From contig DGCD01000014.1 of NCBI GenBank assembly GCA_002384935.1, positions 156,867 to 220,866 of the forward strand: a stretch of 64,000 nucleotides of DNA, read 5' to 3'. Shown in pieces: positions 9,397 through 18,249 of the stretch (positions are counted from its first letter, which is position 1; each line of letters starts with the position of its first letter). The notes under the pieces were generated by a model. That model was not told where the DNA came from. It made no database searches and saw only the letters and a program-made list of their open reading frames with translations. The position numbers and the translations under genes were made by a program. This DNA is from Pusillimonas sp. UBA3987 (lineage in GTDB: Bacteria > Pseudomonadota > Gammaproteobacteria > Burkholderiales > Burkholderiaceae_B).

Positions 9397-9984
9397 ATGA
9401 ATGACACTTCACGTTCTGGCAATACAAGTATCGCCAACCCGTCGCTACCATACGACACCCCCATTTTCCTGGTGGGGATGATGGGTGCAGGAAAAACCAC
9501 CATCGGCAGGGCGTTGGCCCGCGCACTTGGGCGCGAGTTTATCGACCTTGACCTTGTCATTGAAGCACGCTGCGGCGTTCCTGTTTCCCATATTTTTGAG
9601 GTTGAAGGCGAGGCGGGTTTCCGCAAGCGCGAAACAACCATGCTGGAGGAATACGCCACACAACGCAACCTGGTGCTGGCAACCGGTGGTGGCGCGGTAC
9701 TGGCACCAGAAAACCGCGACATTCTAAAAAAGCGCGGCATTGTCATTTACCTGCGCGCTCGCGAAGATGAATTGTACCGCCGTATTGCCAAAGACCGGAA
9801 TCGCCCCCTTATTCAAACCAGAAACCCGCGCGCGCGCCTGAACGAACTGCTTACCCTGCGCACCCCCCTTTACAATGAGGTTGCGCATTTAATCTTCGAC
9901 ACCGGCAGCATGCCTATTGCCCAAGCGGTGCAATCCCTGGTTCAACTTTTGCAAACCTACACTCATGACCACTGTTCAAGTTAA
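9397..9984 (+). CDS. aroK: Shikimate kinase
   Basis: 195 residues; phosphorylates shikimate at O-3 with ATP in the chorismate pathway. The P-loop GMMGAGKT (27-34), the Asp pair FIDLD, the shikimate-binding F-KRE and the GGG loop (ATGGGAV) are visible. No convincing Shine-Dalgarno sequence precedes the ATG, and a GATAAT-like -10 element lies only about seven bases upstream, so the main transcript might be leaderless. The first 20 residues are poorly conserved in the family. The gene overlaps aroB by 20 bp in another frame. Confidence 0.96.
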   Translation: MNDTSRSGNTSIANPSLPYDTPIFLVGMMGAGKTTIGRALARALGREFIDLDLVIEARCGVPVSHIFEVEGEAGFRKRETTMLEEYATQRNLVLATGGGAVLAPENRDILKKRGIVIYLRAREDELYRRIAKDRNRPLIQTRNPRARLNELLTLRTPLYNEVAHLIFDTGSMPIAQAVQSLVQLLQTYTHDHCSS

Positions 9985-11050
9985 TACACCCGGCGGGCGC
10001 TACCCGATTCACATCGGTGCAGGCCGGCTGCAAAAACTGCAGGAAAGCGTGCCCGACAACGTCACCGCCATCGCCATTATTACCAACCCCACGGTGGGTT
10101 CGCTGTATCTGAGAGACGCGCGCGAATCGCTTGAGCGCACAGGCAAGCACATTATTGAAATCACCTTGCCCGACGGCGAAGCACACAAGAACTGGGAAAC
10201 ACTGCAACACATCTTCGACGCGCTGCTGGAAAACCGCTTCGACCGAAAATGTTTGCTGGTGGCACTGGGCGGCGGGGTGATCGGCGATATGGTGGGCTTT
10301 GCCGCTGCCTGCTATATGCGCGGCGTGCGTTTTCTTCAGGTGCCCACCACCCTGTTGGCCCAGGTAGACTCCTCGGTTGGCGGCAAAACCGGCATCAACC
10401 ATCCGCTGGGCAAAAACATGATTGGCGCGTTCTACCAGCCGGTCGCCGTTGAAATCGACACCAACGTACTGCATACGCTGCCCGAACGGGAAATCGCGGC
10501 AGGGCTGGCCGAAGTCATCAAATACGGCCTTATTGCCGACGCCGCTTTCTTTTGTTGGTGCGAAAATCAGGTCAACGCGCTGAAGGCACTTGATGAAGAA
10601 AAAATTTCATATGCAATCCAACGCTCATGCGAATGCAAAGCCCACGTAGTGGGTGAAGACGAACGCGAATCCGGCTTGCGCGCCATTTTAAACTTTGGAC
10701 ACACTTTCGGTCATGCCATTGAAGCCGGCCTGGGCTATGGTGATTGGTTGCACGGAGAGGCGGTTGGCTGCGGCATGACTCAGGCAGCAGAACTGTCGGC
10801 CCATACTGTCGGGCTTGATACGGCATCGGTAAAGCGCATCCGCAACCTCGTTCACGCCATCGGTTGCCCGATTACCCCGCCCAATCTGGGAACAGAACGA
10901 TGGATCGAACTGATGCAGGTCGACAAAAAGACAGAAGGCGGGCAGATTCGCTTTGTCTTGCTGCCTGAAATCGGTAAAGCCGTTGTGCAGGCAGCCCCCT
11001 TGAACGTGGTGCGCGATGTTTTGCACAAAACCGCCGTACCGGCCCTTTAG
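9965..11050 (+). CDS. aroB: 3-Dehydroquinate synthase
   Basis: 361 residues from the chosen ATG (MTTVQVNTPG), which begins inside the end of aroK. An upstream in-frame ATG would add a non-homologous leader. The enzyme converts DAHP to 3-dehydroquinate with NAD+ and zinc. Visible family motifs include DGEAHK, LVALGGGVIGDMVGFAAA, the lysine-rich loop VGGKTGINHPLGKN, EVIKYGL and the zinc ligands in NFGHTFGHAIE and HGEAV. The overlap with aroK implies translational coupling; dgt follows after 8 bp. Confidence 0.97.
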   Translation: MTTVQVNTPGGRYPIHIGAGRLQKLQESVPDNVTAIAIITNPTVGSLYLRDARESLERTGKHIIEITLPDGEAHKNWETLQHIFDALLENRFDRKCLLVALGGGVIGDMVGFAAACYMRGVRFLQVPTTLLAQVDSSVGGKTGINHPLGKNMIGAFYQPVAVEIDTNVLHTLPEREIAAGLAEVIKYGLIADAAFFCWCENQVNALKALDEEKISYAIQRSCECKAHVVGEDERESGLRAILNFGHTFGHAIEAGLGYGDWLHGEAVGCGMTQAAELSAHTVGLDTASVKRIRNLVHAIGCPITPPNLGTERWIELMQVDKKTEGGQIRFVLLPEIGKAVVQAAPLNVVRDVLHKTAVPAL

Positions 11051-11058
11051 GAGACTGC

Positions 11059-12195
11059 ATGTCGGGCTTGGCCCCCTACGCCGCCGCACCGGAACAATCA
11101 CGCGGCCGCCGTCACGACGAAGCCCCACCAACGGGGCGCAGCGAGTTTCAACGTGATCGCGACCGCATTATTCACTGCAATGCCTTTCGCTTGCTCGAGT
11201 ACAAGACCCAGGTTTTCATCAACCATGAGGGTGATTTGTTCCGTACGCGACTCACACACAGTATCGAGGTAGCGCAGATTGCGCGCAGCCTGGCACGCAA
11301 CCTGGGGTTGCATGAAGATTTAATCGAAGCCATTTCATTGGCCCATGATCTGGGTCATACGCCCTTCGGGCACGCCGGGCAAGACGAACTGAATGCCTGC
11401 ATGCACGAGTTTGCCCCTGAGGCCGGCGGCTTTGAGCACAACCTGCAAAGTCTGCGTGTCGTTGACGAACTGGAAGAGCGCTATGCCGCATTCAACGGAT
11501 TGAATCTTTGCTTTGAAACACGTGAAGGCATCCTGAAGCATTGTTCTGCACGAGCGGCCCGTGAACTGGGCGAAATAGGGGCGCGTTTCCTGCTCAAACG
11601 CCAACCCACATTAGAAGCGCAAATTGCGAACCTGGCCGACGAAATTGCCTACAACAACCACGATATTGACGATGGATTGCGTTCCGGACTTATTTCCATT
11701 GAACAACTGCAGATGCTGGAAATTTTTGCCACCCATTACGCACAGGTCATGAGCAAATACCCCAACCTGGAACGGCGCCGTGCCATTGCGGAAACCATTC
11801 GCGCCATGATCAACACCCTGATCATCGACTTGACGCAAACGACGCAGCAGAACATTCAAAAGCACCAGCCCCAAAGCCCCGACGATGTGCGCCAATGCCC
11901 GTCCCTGGCTGCCTTTTCCCTGCCTATGCGGGCGCAGGCCGATGCGCTCAAACGCTTTTTGCTTGAAAACCTGTATCGGCACCATCGCGTTATCCGCATG
12001 ACCACCAAAGCACGCCGGATTGTGCGTGAACTTTTCATTGCCTACCGGAACGAGCCCCGTTTGCTGTCGACCGAATACCGACGCACCGACCCAACCGCCC
12101 AGGCCCGCGCCATTGCCGATTACATTGCCGGCATGACGGACCGCTTTGCCATCAAAGAGCACCGCGAGTTATTTCAAATGGGCAGCGACCTGTAG
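11059..12195 (+). CDS. dgt: dGTP triphosphohydrolase-like HD-domain dNTPase
   Basis: 378 residues; expected to cleave deoxynucleoside triphosphates to the nucleoside and tripolyphosphate. HD-domain metal ligands are visible as RLTHSIEV (His67) and AHDLGHTPFGHAG (His96-Asp97), with a later Asp in NHDIDDG. The sequence belongs to the shorter, Dgt-like class rather than the long E. coli Dgt, so strict dGTP specificity is uncertain. It follows aroB by 8 bp with GGAG ahead of the ATG, giving an aroK-aroB-dgt operon. Confidence 0.94.
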   Translation: MSGLAPYAAAPEQSRGRRHDEAPPTGRSEFQRDRDRIIHCNAFRLLEYKTQVFINHEGDLFRTRLTHSIEVAQIARSLARNLGLHEDLIEAISLAHDLGHTPFGHAGQDELNACMHEFAPEAGGFEHNLQSLRVVDELEERYAAFNGLNLCFETREGILKHCSARAARELGEIGARFLLKRQPTLEAQIANLADEIAYNNHDIDDGLRSGLISIEQLQMLEIFATHYAQVMSKYPNLERRRAIAETIRAMINTLIIDLTQTTQQNIQKHQPQSPDDVRQCPSLAAFSLPMRAQADALKRFLLENLYRHHRVIRMTTKARRIVRELFIAYRNEPRLLSTEYRRTDPTAQARAIADYIAGMTDRFAIKEHRELFQMGSDL

Positions 12196-12239
12196 TGCCG
12201 ACTCCAGGCCGCATGGGTACCCGGACTCAAAGACAAGGC

Positions 12240-14252
12240 TTATTTGACGCCTTGCTGCGTCAGCCACGACGCCTGACCCGCAACTGGGCGGTTCACCTCA
12301 GCGGCAGCACTGTGCGGTGCCCCATGCTGCTTCAACACTTGTTGCAAGGTATCGTTGAACGGAGCTGCGCGCATAAAGCCAATAACCCTGGGCGAATCCA
12401 GCGCATGGCCATCGGCGTCGAAGAAAATGATTCCCGGCGGACCAAACAAGCGAAAACGTGCCAGCAAGGCGCGATCTTCATCGGTGTTTTTGGTGACGTC
12501 GGCCTGTACCAGCACAAACTCGCTCATCGACGCTGCAACTGCCGGATCGGTAAATGTAAAGCGTTCCATTTCAATGCAGGACACACACCAATCGGCATAA
12601 AAATCGAGCAGCACAGGTCGGTTCGAACTGGCCAGAATGGCATCAAGCTCCTGCACAGAACGCACTTTCACGAACTGTGACTTCACGTCGGGTACCGAGC
12701 GGGTGCCCGACGCCCCTCCACTTAGGGCAATACCACCCTGGCCCAGGCCGCCTAACGGTTGAATCACGCTGTAAGTGCCCGTTGCGACACCCACCAGCAT
12801 CAGCAACGCCCACCCGGCCAGTAAAAGCCCCAGCGCTTTGCCAAGATACGCAAGCAGACCCGAAGCCACTTGACGAAACGCCCCCAGCAAGACTGCCGAC
12901 CAAAGCGCCAGTACGACCCAGCCCAACACAATGATCCAATCGGGCAACACGGAATTGAGCATCCACCAGGCGGTTGCCAAAAGCAGAATACCGAATAGAA
13001 TTTTGAAACCTTCCATCCAGGGCCCGGCCTTGGGCAACAAGGCGCCCGAACCGGCGCCCAGGGCAAGCAACAGCAGCCCCTGACCCCAGGCCAAGGCAAA
13101 CAGGGCCGCCGCCCCAACGGCAGCATCACCGGTTTGCGAAATGAACAGCAACACGCCTGCCAGCGGTGCAGCCACGCACGGACCGACAATCAGCGCCGAC
13201 ACCAGCCCCATTAGAAAGGCGCCGCTGTAATGTCCGCCGGGAATGCGCTGTAGATACGCACCCAGCGCGTTCTGCAGCGCCAAGGGTGTTTGAACGTTAT
13301 AGACATTGAACATGGCCAGCGCAAGCAAGGCCAGCAACGCAGCAAAGACCGACAACACCCATGGGTTCTGCAACCATGCCGCCAAACCGGCACCGGCAAT
13401 ACCCGCTGCCACCCCCATGACCGTATAAAGCAAAGACACACCCAGCACATACGTTGCTGCCAGCGACAAACCCCGCCACCGCGACGACTTCTGGCCGGCG
13501 CCATGGGTGCCCGCAATAACCGCCATGAGAATCGGTACCATGGGCAAAACGCACGGTGTAAAAGTAAGCAATACACCCAGCATAAAGCAGGCAAGAACAA
13601 TGGCCCAGATATTGGCCGAGGCCAAATACGCCGCCAGGCCAATATCGCTTAACTGCCCGATTGAACCCACCGCGGCTGAGTCGTCTTGCGGATTCGTGCC
13701 GGCAGCATCGGACAACGATGAAGACTTCCCGGGCTCGACAACCGTTTGCAATGGCGGCGGAACCGCTTCAACAACAACATCACCGCCAAGCTGATAGACA
13801 CCATCCTGCGCGCTCAACGTCAGTTCTTCGGTTTGGGGCGGATAGCAAAGGCCGGCGTCGGCACAACCCTGGCTTGTGACGGTTAGCGTTGAAGGGGTGG
13901 CCAGCCCTTCGGGCAAATCAAGCAAAATGGTGACCTGCCCGTAATACACCTCCATGTCCTGATCGAATGTGGGGTCGTATTTAACCAGGCCAGGCGGAAA
14001 GGCCTGCAGATCAGGCCCAAGCGCCTGCCCATCAATCGCAAACTGAAAGCGGTCGCGATACATGTAGTAATCGGGCGCAATGCGGTAATGCACCTGCACT
14101 TGCCCTTTTTCCTGGGCAACCGACAGCGAAAAAGCCTCGTTGGGCGGGAGGAAATCATCGGGTGATTGAGCCGAACCGGTTCCCGCCATACCCAGCCACA
14201 CAAAAATGGCGGCCAATAAAGCCACCACGAACCTGATACTGGTCTGCTGCAT
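12240..14252 (-). CDS. dsbD: Thiol:disulphide interchange protein DsbD
   Basis: About 670 residues from the ATG at 14252, chosen because it opens a clean signal peptide (positive residue, then hydrophobic run, ending near GSAQS). A longer reading frame upstream has no homology. It carries electrons from cytoplasmic thioredoxin to the periplasm for DsbC and cytochrome c maturation. Order: alpha domain with a Cys pair in GCADAGLCYPP; about eight membrane helices with the redox cysteines in TFTPCVLP and VGPCVAAP; and a C-terminal thioredoxin-like gamma domain with WCVSC (about 556-559). It starts one base inside the cutA stop (TAATG). Confidence 0.95.
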   Translation of the reverse strand: MQQTSIRFVVALLAAIFVWLGMAGTGSAQSPDDFLPPNEAFSLSVAQEKGQVQVHYRIAPDYYMYRDRFQFAIDGQALGPDLQAFPPGLVKYDPTFDQDMEVYYGQVTILLDLPEGLATPSTLTVTSQGCADAGLCYPPQTEELTLSAQDGVYQLGGDVVVEAVPPPLQTVVEPGKSSSLSDAAGTNPQDDSAAVGSIGQLSDIGLAAYLASANIWAIVLACFMLGVLLTFTPCVLPMVPILMAVIAGTHGAGQKSSRWRGLSLAATYVLGVSLLYTVMGVAAGIAGAGLAAWLQNPWVLSVFAALLALLALAMFNVYNVQTPLALQNALGAYLQRIPGGHYSGAFLMGLVSALIVGPCVAAPLAGVLLFISQTGDAAVGAAALFALAWGQGLLLLALGAGSGALLPKAGPWMEGFKILFGILLLATAWWMLNSVLPDWIIVLGWVVLALWSAVLLGAFRQVASGLLAYLGKALGLLLAGWALLMLVGVATGTYSVIQPLGGLGQGGIALSGGASGTRSVPDVKSQFVKVRSVQELDAILASSNRPVLLDFYADWCVSCIEMERFTFTDPAVAASMSEFVLVQADVTKNTDEDRALLARFRLFGPPGIIFFDADGHALDSPRVIGFMRAAPFNDTLQQVLKQHGAPHSAAAEVNRPVAGQASWLTQQGVK

Positions 14253-14593
14253 TATTCCTCGTTCCCTGACGCAAGCCCGGTTGCCTGCTCCCGAACCCAA
14301 TCCATATAAGACGCAAGCCCGCCAACAACCGGCAACACCAGCGCTTCGGGCACTTCGTAAGGATGCAGCTCGCAAATCCGATCGATCACCCGCGCCGCCA
14401 TGTCGCGCGTGGTTTTAATCGTTAAAGGAACTTCCTGCGTGCCCTCGAGCTGCCCTTGCCACATATACATGGACAAACTTGGCGGCCCAAGGTTCACGCA
14501 CGCGGCCAATTGTTCTTCAACCAGCATGTGGGCAATGCGCTTGGCCAGCAGAGAATCGGGCGCATTGCTTAGAATGACAACCAGTTCAGGCAT
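14252..14593 (-). CDS. cutA: Divalent-cation tolerance protein CutA
   Basis: A 113-residue trimeric CutA1 protein. Diagnostic blocks are the Cys in LAACVN, the W-G loop of YMWQGQLEG, TIKTT and the ELHPYEVPE strand near the C-terminus. The biochemical role is poorly defined: copper binding or tolerance in E. coli, and a PII-like fold. It is the upstream gene of a cutA-dsbD pair with a one-base overlap, the same pairing seen in E. coli, which supports both calls. Confidence 0.95.
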   Translation of the reverse strand: MPELVVILSNAPDSLLAKRIAHMLVEEQLAACVNLGPPSLSMYMWQGQLEGTQEVPLTIKTTRDMAARVIDRICELHPYEVPEALVLPVVGGLASYMDWVREQATGLASGNEE

Positions 14594-14647
14594 AGCAACT
14601 CGCTAAAAAAAGGATCTGAACCAGTTTAACCGAATGACGTCGCCGGT

Positions 14648-16834
14648 TTAGAACCGCAAGCTTGCGCTCAGGCTCACCGTTGTAGGATCACCCGCCTTGA
14701 TGTAGTCGGAATATTGATACATCCAGTATTTCTTGTTGAAGACGTTGTTTACCGCCAGGCGCAAGGTGGTGTCATAACCCTGTATCTGAGTCTCATAATT
14801 GGCACCCACGTTAACCAGTGTATACGAGTCAACGCTAATGTCATTGCTGGGGCGCAAAGGTGTGCTCGACGTGTACTTCGCGTCAATGTAAAGCTGTAAA
14901 CCCGGTAACTGAGACACGTTATAACCCAGCTGTGCTGCCGCAATAAAGCGTGGTGCGCCCGCCACCCGCTGGCCGATATTGGCTACGCCCTTTTTATACT
15001 CCGTATCCAGCGCCATGGCCGTACCGCCCAGGAACCAGTTGCCCAAGGTGGTTGATGCGCCAAGCTCAATCCCCTGGAATAGAGATTCACCATCCTGCAC
15101 CAGCTCATTCGACGCGTTGGTGTACTGGGCCGCTTTCTCGATACGGAACGCTGCGGCGGTAGCAGACCAGCCGTCTTGTTCCGTTTTTACGCCAATTTCA
15201 TATTGACGGCTTTTCAAGGGATCCAGCAACGCGCCTGCGTTGGCATAGGTACTGCCAACAATCGTTCCCGGCTCCAGCGACTCCACATAACTGGCGTAAG
15301 CCATGGTCCGTGGCGTGAAGTTATACATTAAGGCCAGGGTCGGCGTCAGCACACCGCTTTTCTTATAAACGCTGCTCTGAACGCCCGCCGGCGTGAAGGT
15401 GCGCTGCTCGTAATTCGTATAGCGCACACCCGCAAGCAGCGACCATTCGGGCGAGAATTTCAATGTATCGCTGGCATACACCGATTTTTGCGTAATCGTG
15501 TTCGCGCGATACATCCCCAAGCCATTATCCATGGTGCCTGAGGTGTAGAAAGCATTGGTATTCTGTGTCCACAGATTTCCGGTACCAATCGGCTTGTAGA
15601 TACCATTTGCCGCCAAATCGGTATGCTGGTCTTGATAAGCGACCCCTGCCACCAGGTCGTGGCCCACAGATCCTGTTTGGAATTGTCCTTCCACTTGCGT
15701 CTGCCAGGAGTTGAACTGGTAGAACTCGCCGTAGTCTGAGCGATAGTCTTCATAGTCGCCCGCCTGGTTGCTCAGGAAGATCACCTCCTCGGCACGGCGT
15801 GTCCGGGTCGTGGCATGACTGAAGTCGGTTCTCACTTTCCAGGCAGGTGCCAACTGGTACTCCAGCCCTGTAGCAAAATAACGAAACTCGTTATCGACAT
15901 AGCTACCTTCGCCAACCAGTTTTTCATTATTACGCACGGGCGAGGGCAAATCGGTTCCTACGTAAGTTCCCGTGTAGATCGTGGGTTCGGGGTCTTTTGT
16001 TTTACGGTGCTGGTATAACGCCTGCATGTCCCAGGTCAGTTTTTCAGTAATGCGTGCATCGAGGGCCAGGGAAACGGCATTGCGGTTCAATTTGTTTTTA
16101 TTGAACCCATCGCCTTCTTCGTGCGTCACATTCAACCGATAGCCGAACCAGTCATTGTGGCCTGCACGTCCTCCAATATCCGCGCTCTCGCGAAAAATAC
16201 TGTCGGAGCGGTATCCCAGGCTGACCTGTCGTACAGGCTCTTTGGTGGGGCGCTTTGTAACGTAGTTGATAATACCGCCGGGCGACCCAAAGCCATACAT
16301 AAATCCACTGGCGCCCTTGAGCAGTTCAACACGCTCCAACTGCTCGTAAGGCAAGACCGTGACATAGCTTAGAAATGGCTTGCCATCGATACGATAGCCA
16401 TTTTGCCAATCGAGCTGCAGCCCTCGAACCGTAAGATAATTCGCCCATGCACCATCCTGAGCGCTGTTATCCGACACCGCAGCATCCAGCGTGAATACGT
16501 CTCCCAGTTTTGTCACTTGACGACGCTCGAGCTCTTCACCGGTCACGACCGTCGTGGAAAATGGCGTCTCCAACTGGGTCTTCGACCCCAGTGCCCCCCC
16601 ATCCACGGGCTCATTCAACTGTTGGATCGATGTATCGAGCCGCACGCCCTGGACGGTAACCTGGGGCAAAGTCGCCACCGGAGCCTGACCGGCTTCGCTT
16701 TGCGTACCATTGGTTTGTGCCTGCACTGGCAGGGTGAATAAACCCGCTACTGCCAATATACCCGCCAGCGTATTCACGCGTAACCCCGGGGCCGGACACG
16801 CCCGAACCAGGGTAAATCGCTTCTCTTGTCGCAT
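14648..16834 (-). CDS. TonB-dependent siderophore receptor
   Basis: An outer-membrane receptor of about 728 residues from the ATG at 16834, chosen because GGGAG lies six bases upstream and a signal peptide (ending near VQAQ) follows. It has a TonB-box-like LPQVTVQG, a plug domain (VTGEELERR through GFGSPGGIINYVTKRP) and a beta-barrel ending in Phe (SASLRF). This form is typical of ferri-siderophore receptors energised by TonB-ExbBD. No sigma/anti-sigma pair or siderophore synthesis genes are near, so it probably scavenges a foreign siderophore. A Fur-box-like sequence lies about 60 bp upstream. Confidence 0.93.
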   Translation of the reverse strand: MRQEKRFTLVRACPAPGLRVNTLAGILAVAGLFTLPVQAQTNGTQSEAGQAPVATLPQVTVQGVRLDTSIQQLNEPVDGGALGSKTQLETPFSTTVVTGEELERRQVTKLGDVFTLDAAVSDNSAQDGAWANYLTVRGLQLDWQNGYRIDGKPFLSYVTVLPYEQLERVELLKGASGFMYGFGSPGGIINYVTKRPTKEPVRQVSLGYRSDSIFRESADIGGRAGHNDWFGYRLNVTHEEGDGFNKNKLNRNAVSLALDARITEKLTWDMQALYQHRKTKDPEPTIYTGTYVGTDLPSPVRNNEKLVGEGSYVDNEFRYFATGLEYQLAPAWKVRTDFSHATTRTRRAEEVIFLSNQAGDYEDYRSDYGEFYQFNSWQTQVEGQFQTGSVGHDLVAGVAYQDQHTDLAANGIYKPIGTGNLWTQNTNAFYTSGTMDNGLGMYRANTITQKSVYASDTLKFSPEWSLLAGVRYTNYEQRTFTPAGVQSSVYKKSGVLTPTLALMYNFTPRTMAYASYVESLEPGTIVGSTYANAGALLDPLKSRQYEIGVKTEQDGWSATAAAFRIEKAAQYTNASNELVQDGESLFQGIELGASTTLGNWFLGGTAMALDTEYKKGVANIGQRVAGAPRFIAAAQLGYNVSQLPGLQLYIDAKYTSSTPLRPSNDISVDSYTLVNVGANYETQIQGYDTTLRLAVNNVFNKKYWMYQYSDYIKAGDPTTVSLSASLRF

Positions 16835-16891
16835 ACAAACTCCCGTCATATTTTTGTCATAACGATGAATTTTATATACGAATGGAAACAA

Positions 16892-16912
16892 CATCAATTC
16901 TCATTTGCATTA
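16892..16912 (-). promoter_or_regulatory. Fur-box-like operator upstream of the TonB receptor
   Basis: On the minus strand the sequence contains AAATGAGAATTGATG, which matches the AATGAGAAT half of the classic Fur consensus. It lies about 58 bp upstream of the receptor start. The second half-site is weaker. Iron repression of the receptor is the expected consequence. Confidence 0.6.
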
Positions 16913-17058
16913 ATGTAACATACAATGGTTTCGGTCAATCATGTCGGGATGTGGTCTAACCACGCCAGGGGCAACGCTTGTTATATTGGCGGGATAGAAA
17001 GACTTGTTAACATTGTTTTTCCATACTTCCCGCGATCCATTAGAAGCACCACTTGATC

Positions 17059-18120
17059 ATGAGTAACTTCAATTCACTCGCCGCCCGGCTGGGCATTCAT
17101 CATCCCATCATCCAGGCCCCAATGGCCGGCGTTGCCACGCCCAAGCTGGTCGCTGCGGTATCCAATGGCGGGGGTCTGGGCTCTCTGGGTATTGGTGCAA
17201 GCAGCGTGCCCCAGGCCAGGGAAATGATCGAACAGACACACGCACTGACGTCACGCCCCTTCAACGTCAACGTTTTCTGTCATGAGCCCCCTAAGCGGAA
17301 CGCGGCACAGGAGCAGGCGTGGCTGGAACACCTGGCACCGCTGTTCAAGGAATGCGGTGCGGCGTTGCCCACTGCGCTCGATGAAATATACAAAAGCTTC
17401 CTTGCCGATGACGAAGCATTCAACATGCTGCTGGAAACGCGCCCGGCGGTAGTCAGCTTCCATTTTGGATTGCCACCGTCAGAGCAAATTCAAGCCCTGC
17501 GGCAAGCCGGTATTTATACGCTGGCAACGGCCACGAATTTCGAGGAAGCACGACACATTCAGGCATCGGGCGTCGATGCCATCGTTGCCCAAGGCATTGA
17601 GGCAGGCGGGCACCGGGGCATCTTCAAGCCCGATACGATGGATGAACGATTAAGCACGTCGGTGCTGATTCGCTTGCTGGTCCGGGAAATAAACCTGCCC
17701 ATTATTGCTGCCGGAGGCATTATGGACGGCCAGGGTATTAAAGCCGCGCTGGCCCTGGGGGCGGCGGCTGCCCAGCTTGGCACTGCCTTCATCCTGTGTC
17801 CGGAATCGGCGGCCAACGAAGGTTATCGAAATAACCTCAAAAGCGAACATGCGGGCGCAACGGTTTTAACGTCAGCACTCTCGGGGCGACCGGCGCGCGG
17901 TATCCGAAACCGATTCATCAACCATGCGGAACAGGCAGTAGGGATGAAGCCGCCCGCATACCCGATTGCCTACGATGCCGCCAAACAATTGAATGCAGCG
18001 GCCAGCAAACTTGGGAATGATACGTTTGCAGCGCATTGGGCCGGCCAGGCGGCGCCAATGGCGCGGTCACTGCCGGCCGCTCAATTAATCAGCGCGCTGG
18101 TAGAGGAGCTCTCGGTATAG
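17059..18120 (+). CDS. Nitronate monooxygenase / 2-nitropropane-dioxygenase-like FMN enzyme
   Basis: 353 residues from the ATG at 17059; an in-frame TTG two codons earlier is less likely. This TIM-barrel FMN enzyme probably oxidises nitronates such as propionate 3-nitronate. Visible family blocks are IIQAPMAGVATP, SNGGGLGSLG, NVFCHEPP, GIEAGGHRG with the flavin-binding Gly run and catalytic-region His, AAGGIMDG and GAAAAQLGTAFILCPES. It is a single-gene unit between the TonB receptor and the binding-protein gene. It may instead be a related enoyl-reductase-like FMN protein. Confidence 0.88.
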   Translation: MSNFNSLAARLGIHHPIIQAPMAGVATPKLVAAVSNGGGLGSLGIGASSVPQAREMIEQTHALTSRPFNVNVFCHEPPKRNAAQEQAWLEHLAPLFKECGAALPTALDEIYKSFLADDEAFNMLLETRPAVVSFHFGLPPSEQIQALRQAGIYTLATATNFEEARHIQASGVDAIVAQGIEAGGHRGIFKPDTMDERLSTSVLIRLLVREINLPIIAAGGIMDGQGIKAALALGAAAAQLGTAFILCPESAANEGYRNNLKSEHAGATVLTSALSGRPARGIRNRFINHAEQAVGMKPPAYPIAYDAAKQLNAAASKLGNDTFAAHWAGQAAPMARSLPAAQLISALVEELSV

Positions 18121-18169
18121 TCCGGCTTCACATGACCCTCCACCCATACGCATGATGGAAAGCATATAA

Positions 18170-18191
18170 AAAACCCCCGCAAGCGGGGGTT
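18170..18191 (-). terminator. Intrinsic terminator of the binding-protein gene
   Basis: A 9-bp perfect stem (AACCCCCGC / GCGGGGGTT) with a two-base loop. On the minus strand it is followed by a run of T (the plus strand has TATAAAAAA before it). It lies about 60 bp past the stop of the minus-strand solute-binding protein gene. Confidence 0.88.
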
Positions 18192-18249
18192 CAAAGTAGG
18201 TCTGTCTACCTGTTCAGGCCAAAGCCTGTTCTTATTGGTTATTCCATAC

